NCBI GenBank assembly: GCA_019057385.1
Contig: JAHQJS010000001.1
Coordinates: forward strand, 1 to 51,724
DNA length: 51,724 nt
Direction: 5' to 3'
Source: Candidatus Borrarchaeum weybense
GTDB lineage: Archaea; Asgardarchaeota; Sifarchaeia; Borrarchaeales; Borrarchaeaceae
In this document: one piece after another, positions 45,553-51,724 of the stretch
How the letters are laid out: the number at the start of each line of letters is the position of its first letter
Position numbering within the stretch: position 1 is the stretch's first letter
Notes under the pieces: generated by a model
Seen by the model: only the letters and a program-made list of their open reading frames with translations
The model's database searches: none
Told to the model about the DNA's origin: nothing
Program-made: the position numbers and the translations under genes

Positions 45553-47276
45553 TAGCTTGACTCCATAGAAATACTGGTAATATCTACCTCTTCTAATTTA
45601 CATATTTCCGTAAATGTTGGAACAATATTCCCGTTCTCATCTTGTTGATATCTAACATGGACACTCTGAGTGGGTGTAGGACTGATATCAACATTTATTA
45701 CTCCTGTCGAGTAATTAACTGTTCCACTAACCGTGTGCGTACCGGTAGCAGAGAACGATCCTGTTCCATCCCCATTATCTGAATCAGTAGTAACATAACT
45801 TCCATCGATAAACAGCCTTACTGTTTCAGGTTTAATATCTGTAGCCTCAAGCTCCTCTCCATAATCATAAGTCGAGTCATAAGTATCGCTCAAAGCCTTT
45901 TTTATCTCGAGAGTCATGTTAACATATGCGACATTATCAAGATCATGAATCGCGGAGATTATATCACTATACTTTATTATCGTACCTAATTTGGTTGTTG
46001 TTCCAAGAACAAACTTTTCTTCCACTGCTTCGTCGATATCCGCTTGGGCTTGGGATAATGATTCTCCAGCTGTTACCTTTACTATAAGTGTTGGAATAAC
46101 ATATAATATAGTTGGAGTAACAAATTCATATTTTACTGTAATCATCGACTTGTTGTAGATATAAGCCGACAAAGTACTCTTAAAGGAATCATCTGGAAGC
46201 TCCCAATTCTGAAGAATTATGCACATCTTCACTTTATTAAGCATTGACTGCACAGCAGCTACGCCAGCAGCAAGAGCTTCTTCATTCTCACCCCAAACAT
46301 TCGCATTTGCTACGCCGGCGTAATTTTCTATGATAGCAATAAAATCCGTCTTGCTTACCGCTCTATCTCCTGTTTTGAAAACTCTTGGAGCTTCATATCG
46401 TATCTCTTCTATATCTTCCTCATCATCTCCACCAAGAAAAGATCCTGAATTAGTAACTGAAACAGTTACAGTAGCACCATCTTCATCATAGATGGCAGAG
46501 TTAACAGTAGTTATTTTATTTGGAAAAGTAACATTTCCATCTGCACCATCGGATTTAACGTACTGCACAGTAATTACAGATCCAGAAGATGGGGCAGCTC
46601 CATTTATATTATCACCAAACTTGATGGTCACATATCCATCCATTTCATTAATAATGCGATAGTGTTGGTTGATATTGGTGCTGTAGATAAACGAAGCTAC
46701 TTTAGTCCATGTTGTACCATCAATAGTTACTCTCAAGGTTGGATTTGTAGTACTCGCCGAATTCTCGACATTCGTGCTGGTTAAAGTTATTTCTTGTTCA
46801 GTTGAACCGTCAGACGTAACCTGTGATTGGATCAATTCACCCTGAATGCAGTTTACCGCTACGGAGGTTTGACCTTTTTCTATCGCAGCATCTTCATTGG
46901 TTAAAAACTTAATTCCCTCTGCAGATTGACACTCGGTATATTTTGGAATATAAACTATCTTTGTAAGTGGAGAAGAAATACTGAAAGTCAAACTACCAGT
47001 TGAAGATGTTTTCCTTTTTGGTACGTAATTCAACAACTGAACAAGGTTCACTATACTGGAACGAAGTTGCGCTGTGCCAATATAAGATTCGTTAGCTCTT
47101 CTCTCCGTGTAATACATTCCTTGATTCAAAACATATGCCAGCAACTCAATCAGCATTTCCCCAGTAGATGATCTATATATGTCTTGCCAGGTTCCCTTAT
47201 TTTTAAGCCTGTCTTGAAGCTGCTGAACAGCTTGATCAAAATCATATTCAACATAGTTTAGTACATTAGCCATCAA
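45552..47276 (-). CDS. baseplate wedge protein J/gp6-like, 574 aa
   Basis: EMLIELLAYVLNQGMYYTER and RANESYIGTAQLRSSIVNLV are the conserved N-terminal helices of the Baseplate_J family; the middle (PRVFKTGDRAVSKTDFIAII and ENYAGVANANVWGENEE) is the core domain. It forms the wedge ring linking the hub to the fibres. A longer beta-rich insertion follows. Overlaps the W/gp25-like gene by four bases. Confidence 0.9.
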   Translation of the reverse strand: MMANVLNYVEYDFDQAVQQLQDRLKNKGTWQDIYRSSTGEMLIELLAYVLNQGMYYTERRANESYIGTAQLRSSIVNLVQLLNYVPKRKTSSTGSLTFSISSPLTKIVYIPKYTECQSAEGIKFLTNEDAAIEKGQTSVAVNCIQGELIQSQVTSDGSTEQEITLTSTNVENSASTTNPTLRVTIDGTTWTKVASFIYSTNINQHYRIINEMDGYVTIKFGDNINGAAPSSGSVITVQYVKSDGADGNVTFPNKITTVNSAIYDEDGATVTVSVTNSGSFLGGDDEEDIEEIRYEAPRVFKTGDRAVSKTDFIAIIENYAGVANANVWGENEEALAAGVAAVQSMLNKVKMCIILQNWELPDDSFKSTLSAYIYNKSMITVKYEFVTPTILYVIPTLIVKVTAGESLSQAQADIDEAVEEKFVLGTTTKLGTIIKYSDIISAIHDLDNVAYVNMTLEIKKALSDTYDSTYDYGEELEATDIKPETVRLFIDGSYVTTDSDNGDGTGSFSATGTHTVSGTVNYSTGVINVDISPTPTQSVHVRYQQDENGNIVPTFTEICKLEEVDITSISMESS

Positions 47277-47671
47277 ACTTCTCCTCTGACTGGCATTTCA
47301 TGAACAAAAATTTTGCTATATCCTTTTATTACAAAAGAAATTTCGAGAGTGATGGATGAATAATCAGGCTCAGCTAAAAATCTAACTTGACTAACGAGCA
47401 CTCTATCATCCCACCTCTCTATCGTTTCTTTAATATCCCGGGATAAGAAATCTAGTAAAGGCTTGGTCATAGACTCAAAAGTAAGACTTTTCAAAGCGGA
47501 GGCAAACTCGGGAAGCATCACCCGCTCTCCTCGATATGTCCTAAGAATATTATCAATGGATACCATAACTGATTCTACATTGATAACCTTCTTCAAATTT
47601 CCTTGAGCATCCTGAATAAGTCTATGATCAAGGTCAGACCAAACTTCATCTACTTGTGTTTTTACAGCCAT
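47273..47671 (-). CDS. baseplate wedge protein W/gp25-like, 132 aa
   Basis: RTYRGERVMLPEFASALKSL matches the gp25/W signature (G-E-R-x-M-x-P-x-F-G-x). FLSRDIKETIERWDDRVLVS and a beta hairpin follow, as in the family. A bit shorter E-P-R region. It joins the sheath to the baseplate wedge. Upstream gene overlaps by one base. Confidence 0.88.
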   Translation of the reverse strand: MAVKTQVDEVWSDLDHRLIQDAQGNLKKVINVESVMVSIDNILRTYRGERVMLPEFASALKSLTFESMTKPLLDFLSRDIKETIERWDDRVLVSQVRFLAEPDYSSITLEISFVIKGYSKIFVHEMPVRGEV

Positions 47672-47943
47672 TACTCTACATAAACCTTTCTATCTGACGG
47701 TGTGATTTTAGCACCGCAACCTGCAACAGCATCTTTAGTCAGTATGAGCTTTCCGTTATGAAAACTCTTAGTAGTTACTGCAGTAATTGGAGTTACACTA
47801 TGTCCAGTTATAGGACAGCTATGCATAGCTCCATTGACAGCAACTTCAACTCCTCCAACCGTAAATGTTCCATCTTGGTTGGAAGTTATAATGCTGCCTC
47901 CATGATCACTAAAATCACCTTTTAATGCTATTGGTTTCGCCAT
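47671..47943 (-). CDS. PAAR-repeat spike tip protein, 90 aa
   Basis: GDFSDHGGSIITSNQDGTFT, GAMHSCPITGHSVTPI and AVAGCGAKITPSDR are PAAR-type repeats, with H and C ligands for a metal at the spike tip. It caps the spike made by the adjacent 47943 gene. Confidence 0.82.
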   Translation of the reverse strand: MAKPIALKGDFSDHGGSIITSNQDGTFTVGGVEVAVNGAMHSCPITGHSVTPITAVTTKSFHNGKLILTKDAVAGCGAKITPSDRKVYVE

Positions 47944-48470
47944 TATGGATTTATACTCACAGTTGATCCTTTAATAACTACAGCTCCACCATCAACTGTG
48001 ATATCTCCGCCATTGATTGTGATATCACCACTACTATCTATTGTTACGTAAGTTCCTGATGGATGACTTACTTTAATTTCTTTACTAGAATCATCAATAT
48101 AAACTACAATTCCATTCTTCGTTTTAAGAATTTTTCTGCTTGGATAATTTGTTGTTCTCTCGGATGGTAATCCATGAACGCCATCAGTTGCTTCCGCAAA
48201 GTAAACAGGTTGATTTGGATCTCCATATTCAAAAAAGCACCAGACATTCGAATTAACTTCTGGAATAGCAAGACAGCCAAAACCGTCTCCAGCCCCAGAA
48301 AATATGGGCATTGCTGGAACAGCCCAAGGAAGTTCTGCTGCAGTTAGCCCATCGAATATGCTAAATATCTCAACCTTAATCCTACCGAGTTTACTTGGAT
48401 CTGAATTATCAAGAACCTTTCCTCGATATATCTCAGAGAACTTGAATGAATCTTCTTTAGTAATTTTCAT
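47943..48470 (-). CDS. baseplate spike protein, gp5/V OB-fold type, 175 aa
   Basis: An N-terminal OB-fold (YRGKVLDNSDPSKLGRIKVE, then PVYFAEATDGVHGLP) is followed by a C-terminal beta-helix with short repeats (SSGDITINGGDITVDGG). No lysozyme domain is present, unlike T4 gp5. It pierces the outer layer during contraction. Followed by the PAAR tip gene and preceded by the hub. Confidence 0.85.
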   Translation of the reverse strand: MKITKEDSFKFSEIYRGKVLDNSDPSKLGRIKVEIFSIFDGLTAAELPWAVPAMPIFSGAGDGFGCLAIPEVNSNVWCFFEYGDPNQPVYFAEATDGVHGLPSERTTNYPSRKILKTKNGIVVYIDDSSKEIKVSHPSGTYVTIDSSGDITINGGDITVDGGAVVIKGSTVSINP

Positions 48471-49636
48471 TTCTTATAGCTATCCGCTTGCTTTAGTGTT
48501 GTCTCAATAGTTGTATCTATTCCATTCCTAGTTAACAAAATTTGGGTCATGAAGGAATTAGTAATTACATGCACCACTCTCTTGACCAACCAATACCCTG
48601 AGTGTTGATATAGGAACAGCTGTCCTCTTTCCAGAGACTCGCTGAATAAAACTCTCACTATATCACCAGGAGCAACATTTTCAATACCCCAAGTAGAAAT
48701 CCACATGTTTATAAGGCCGGTTATCCTGTCGTAGTAATTTGTTTTTACCCTTCCTTTGAAATTAGAAGTAAATTGATTACTCCGTCCCTCAACAAGAGGC
48801 ACCCCACTAATAATACTGTCATCCTCTATTAGATGTTGTTCTGTAAGAGAAGGATATCCATCAAGGTCAGCATAAACAATTTTATGTGTACCTGTTTCAT
48901 AATCAAAATAGCAATAACATTGAATTTTTGTCCCAAAAATACCTATAAGTTGGGAGTTATCAAATACTTTGTAATCAATAACAGGATAGTGATCCTCAAG
49001 TGGTTTGTGTCCAACTAAAAACTTATACCTCGCTGCTGTCTCAACTAATTCATCTACACTTTTAAATACAAAAGTAGGTTTTCCTACTGTATTTTTGATG
49101 AAACAAAAGTATCCAGCTTCCTCATTCTTTCCTAAAAGATACTCCTTTAAGTACCGAAGAAATTTAGCATTTGTCCAATTTGGTTGAAGCAAGAAGTTAT
49201 CATAGTTTAATGATGCTCCAACTTCGGTACTGGAAATGCCCAGTTCGTCTGTTGAAATACCTTCTATCGTGGATTTAACATTTCCAGTTATATTTCGTAT
49301 CCTTGAGGGATCTAACAGACCATCAACCTTCAATGTTCCCATCACAACATATTCTTTATCAAAATTTGTTTCCCTTCTATCTACATAGAAAACAAATTCA
49401 TTCATTTTATCCGGATTTTCAGTTCGGGCAATTTCAATAGTCACTACATTAAGATCTCTATCGAAAGGAGTCACTTCACCTAACAGCCCAGTAGAATCTT
49501 TTATCGCCAACTTAAAAGTGGGCAGCAATCGATCAATGTCTTGAGTGATAGTCAGTTCTTGTATCATAGACGGTTGAATAGGAACGATAGTATCACCAAA
49601 CTTTATATTTATCTGGTAGTTACCAACTAAAAACAT
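48467..49636 (-). CDS. baseplate hub protein, gpD/gp27-like, 389 aa
   Basis: Beta-rich N-terminus (VPIQPSMIQELTITQDIDRL and LPTFKLAIKDSTGLL) with a central FLRYLKEYLLGKNEEAGYFC. The C-terminus has YDRITGLINMWISTWGIENV and APGDIVRVLF, resembling the tube-initiator barrel. Position between LysM/gp53-like and spike genes supports the hub call. Sequence match alone is moderate. Confidence 0.75.
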   Translation of the reverse strand: MFLVGNYQINIKFGDTIVPIQPSMIQELTITQDIDRLLPTFKLAIKDSTGLLGEVTPFDRDLNVVTIEIARTENPDKMNEFVFYVDRRETNFDKEYVVMGTLKVDGLLDPSRIRNITGNVKSTIEGISTDELGISSTEVGASLNYDNFLLQPNWTNAKFLRYLKEYLLGKNEEAGYFCFIKNTVGKPTFVFKSVDELVETAARYKFLVGHKPLEDHYPVIDYKVFDNSQLIGIFGTKIQCYCYFDYETGTHKIVYADLDGYPSLTEQHLIEDDSIISGVPLVEGRSNQFTSNFKGRVKTNYYDRITGLINMWISTWGIENVAPGDIVRVLFSESLERGQLFLYQHSGYWLVKRVVHVITNSFMTQILLTRNGIDTTIETTLKQADSYKK

Positions 49637-49950
49637 TATCGACTCCTGCGTATCCTAAACTTCTTTTGAAAGTCATAGATATCAAGTTTACTAGGAATTA
49701 TTAACAGCTGCCCTGTCTGCATATCCGTAAGAGGATTATCTATACTATTAACCAGCATGATGATCCACCAGAAATATACATTACCATAAGCTTTATAACT
49801 AATCATATCCGGTCGCATTAAGTCAGTGGCATCAACTCGGTAATTGGTTGTTGGATATTTCAAAGTAAACTCAGATAGAGAGTTATGAAGAAAATCCAAC
49901 TCTTTGACTCCGTCAACAACTTCTGATTGGAAGAAATTTGTTCTGTTCAT
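49636..49950 (-). CDS. baseplate wedge protein gp53/LysM-like, 104 aa
   Basis: DLMRPDMISYKAYGNVYFWW and TDMQTGQLLIIPSKLDIYDF match the LysM-like core of gp53 and gpX-type baseplate proteins (D-x-I-x-Y-K-x-Y-G ... W-x-I-x-x-x-N). Fits between tape-measure-side genes and the hub. Confidence 0.75.
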   Translation of the reverse strand: MNRTNFFQSEVVDGVKELDFLHNSLSEFTLKYPTTNYRVDATDLMRPDMISYKAYGNVYFWWIIMLVNSIDNPLTDMQTGQLLIIPSKLDIYDFQKKFRIRRSR

Positions 49951-49955
49951 CTATC

Positions 49956-50819
49956 TTATCCAAAAGTAATTGAGCTAAGTTCCTTGCGTCCTTGCTCGTC
50001 ATATTCTTCATATTGAACCATAGACGCCTTTTGATATGCTCTTTGTAAGCTCTGAGCAGTAGGCATTTCATATGTTTCAAAAACTAACGCCATCTCGGCA
50101 CTTATTGGATCTCCAGAAGGATCAAACTGAATATGAAAAGTTGATGTGGCTTCTCTTAATATAACATTGTCAAACTGCAAAAACTTACCCAACTGAAGAA
50201 TTATTCTATCGCCCCCTTTGGCGCTCTCGATAATTTCTGTTTGGTTTAGCTCATTGATAGGTCTTCTAGCTCCCAGTAATCCCTCTAATGTAAATGGAGT
50301 TGGACCTGGTGGAGATAATGCAGGAAGTTTTTGTAAAGCATCTACTATTTCATGACTTTCTGGACTTTTCTTAATCTCTCCAAAGTCAGTAACTTCACCC
50401 GCAGGCTCAGAAGGTACGGCCATAGATTGTAGTATTCTACAAGGTTCTACAACGTCGATAAATGAATCATCAATAGCCTCAAACCTCAACTTCAAAAACA
50501 TAGTCATAGGTGTAGAGCCTGTCCATAACCTTCTCGTCGCAGCTCTTGTAACTAAAGCTTTCCTCCCTCCCGTCACCACTTGCAATAGGTAGTTTCCTTT
50601 TGCCAACATAGATGTAGGAATAAAAGGCTCCCATCTTGACTCAACTCGCATTATTATATTCTCTTGAAGAATACCTGTGATAGTAGCTTTATTCTTAACA
50701 CTAGTAATATGAGCGAGATACTCAGAGGGCACTCCAATACCATCCGGTTTGTATCCATACTCGGTAAAAGTAAAGGTTCTCGGTCTTGGTACTCTTTTTG
50801 TTCTTCTTACTATAGCCAT
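49956..50819 (-). CDS. tail tube or baseplate protein, 287 aa
   Basis: Basic N-terminus (RRTKRVPRPRTFTF), then a beta-rich region (AHITSVKNKATITGILQENI). The C-terminus contains HIQFDPSGDPISAEMALVFE, similar in style to proteins between tape measure and hub in myoviruses. No exact family can be named. Confidence 0.6.
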   Translation of the reverse strand: MAIVRRTKRVPRPRTFTFTEYGYKPDGIGVPSEYLAHITSVKNKATITGILQENIIMRVESRWEPFIPTSMLAKGNYLLQVVTGGRKALVTRAATRRLWTGSTPMTMFLKLRFEAIDDSFIDVVEPCRILQSMAVPSEPAGEVTDFGEIKKSPESHEIVDALQKLPALSPPGPTPFTLEGLLGARRPINELNQTEIIESAKGGDRIILQLGKFLQFDNVILREATSTFHIQFDPSGDPISAEMALVFETYEMPTAQSLQRAYQKASMVQYEEYDEQGRKELSSITFG

Positions 50820-50827
50820 TGATCATC

Positions 50828-51724
50828 CTATTCTATTGTTAATGTTCCCTCGGCGAGATTATTTAGTAAAGCATCTCCAGAATCGTAAGGATTTCCTATC
50901 CCAGCACTTCTAATCCCTTGAGGTCCTTGTGTTCTCCTATACTCGTCGGACATGTTATCTATTGATTTCTGCAGTTCCTTCATCTGTTCTACAGATACGC
51001 CCTCTCCAGCTGTTACTCCACCACCCGCAGGCAATCCAGGAGTTCTACTCACACTCCCATACTCCCTCTCAATCTCAGCAACTCTTTCATAGTATGGTGT
51101 TATCTCAGGTCCTTTGAATATGCGACGAGCGCCAGGAAATTTCTTATACCAAGGCCGTCTACGATATTCAGCAAGTTGAGTTTTTTGTTCTTGATAGGCA
51201 ACATCCATTGCTACTTGTCTTGGTGTTTTACCAACTTTAGCAGCATACTGTTCAATTCCCATGCTTGAAAGAGCAGCTTTCTTCTGTTCAGTTGCTCTTG
51301 CTAAACCTTGCTCCGCTTTAGCCTGTGCTTCTCTTGCCTTTTTAAGATCTACTAATCCTTTTCCAAGTTCGGCGAATTTCTTTATAGATAAACCAAGACC
51401 GGCAGCGAACGCCGCAATTAAGCCAGCTTTCCCTATAAGAGGTAATATTGCTGATCCAAGAGCGCCAAACTTCTCGCCTAATCCTCCAAGACCTAACATT
51501 CCAGCTAATCCTTTTCCACTGAGACTTCTTTCTATATCTTTAAACTTAGTTAAGACATCTCTTGTCCACTTAGCTCTGTGAGCCTTTTTATCAAAGAAAT
51601 ATTGTAATGGTGCCACCATATCTTCTTTTGAAGGTCTTCTGGCAGCTCCTCTCCTAGCAAATCCTCCAAAGCTGGTGACTGGTGTTCCTCGTTGTCTGGC
51701 GACTGGTGTTCCTCGTTGTCTGGC
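50828..51724 (-). CDS. tape measure protein, C-terminal part
   Basis: The frame is open to the right edge, so the 5' end lies outside; ATG 51619 is internal. Visible ~298 residues include a glycine/alanine hydrophobic stretch (ILPLIGKAGLIAAFAAGLGL) and long helices (KAREAQAKAEQGLARATEQK), typical of tape-measure proteins that set tail length. Near the edge two ARQRGTPV repeats are encoded by exact 24-bp copies. Confidence 0.7.
   Translation of the reverse strand, partial: ARQRGTPVARQRGTPVTSFGGFARRGAARRPSKEDMVAPLQYFFDKKAHRAKWTRDVLTKFKDIERSLSGKGLAGMLGLGGLGEKFGALGSAILPLIGKAGLIAAFAAGLGLSIKKFAELGKGLVDLKKAREAQAKAEQGLARATEQKKAALSSMGIEQYAAKVGKTPRQVAMDVAYQEQKTQLAEYRRRPWYKKFPGARRIFKGPEITPYYERVAEIEREYGSVSRTPGLPAGGGVTAGEGVSVEQMKELQKSIDNMSDEYRRTQGPQGIRSAGIGNPYDSGDALLNNLAEGTLTIE
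51677..51724 (-). repeat. two exact 24-bp tandem copies at the window edge
   Basis: Two identical 24-bp units (51677-51700 and 51701-51724) encode ARQRGTPV twice in the tape-measure frame. The array may continue beyond the edge. Confidence 0.9.

Noticed and set aside
1..51724. CRISPR array
   Set aside because: No repeats with regular unique spacers were seen; all tandem repeats are short, in frame and without spacers.
1..51724. Insertion sequence or transposase
   Set aside because: No transposase motif or terminal inverted repeat was found; the only mobile-type genes are the two HNH endonucleases.
1..51724. Origin of replication or attachment site
   Set aside because: No iterons, DnaA boxes or att-like repeats could be recognised, and there is no integrase gene.

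Overview
The window is one segment of a tailed-phage genome (Caudoviricetes, contractile-tail or myovirus type) of unknown bacterial host. The DNA is AT-rich, with strong AGGAGG-type ribosome binding sites and sigma70-like promoters, so the host is bacterial. No host-type housekeeping operon is present. The right third carries a collinear baseplate and tail module: tape-measure C-terminus, hub, spike, PAAR tip, gp25/W, J and I homologues, then fibres. The left half is densely packed with very small, overlapping, mostly unrecognised genes typical of a large phage accessory region.

Layout. Positions 1-23241 are transcribed rightward. They hold two tRNAs or tRNA-like genes (107-253), a ligase-like nucleotidyltransferase, an HNH homing endonuclease with an extra C-terminal domain, dozens of small proteins (many zinc-binding, several membrane-anchored), a sigma-like factor (7565-8062), an ATP-dependent DNA ligase, a radical SAM gene next to a QueC-like gene, a SLOG-type protein split by a frameshift, RtcB RNA ligase, a DUF932 protein, a six-tRNA cluster (19436-19895: Glu, Ala, Gly, Met, Tyr, Pro) and a second HNH gene. 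At least three intergenic stretches (about 19117-19236, 21343-21463 and 22516-22624) fold on paper into closed multi-stem structures, two of them with H-type pseudoknots. They look like uncharacterised structured RNAs. Three promoters share one architecture: an AT-rich palindrome, then TTGGAA or TTGTAA, a 17-base spacer, TATAAT or TATACT, and TTATATATA. They drive separate operons at 8.1, 11.9 and 17.3 kb.

The two transcription directions converge near 23.25 kb at a hairpin. Positions 23.3-51.7 kb are transcribed leftward. From the right edge inward they contain tape measure, baseplate and spike genes, a large beta-rich adhesin, three fibre genes, and then a 12-kb glycan cluster: three proteins of the GT42/DUF115-like nucleotide-sugar fold, five other glycosyltransferases, NeuA-like CMP-sugar synthetase, a short-chain reductase, a SPASM radical SAM enzyme, NeuB-like synthase, and methyltransferases. 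A metallophosphoesterase gene with its own promoter, small genes, and a broken 7-deazaguanine transglycosylase-like (TGT/DpdA-like) gene follow.

How it may work together. The glycan cluster directly follows the fibre genes on the same strand. It could make and attach a nonulosonic (sialic-like) sugar to virion fibres or to the host surface. The radical SAM, QueC-like and TGT/DpdA-like genes hint at a 7-deazaguanine modification route, although the transferase is interrupted here. RtcB, two ligase-family proteins and the tRNA genes point to nucleic-acid repair. Several genes carry apparent frameshifts, an in-frame TGA, or intact ribosome binding sites in front of non-AUG codons. These are either real recoding or decay, or errors in the sequence, and the sequence alone cannot decide which.
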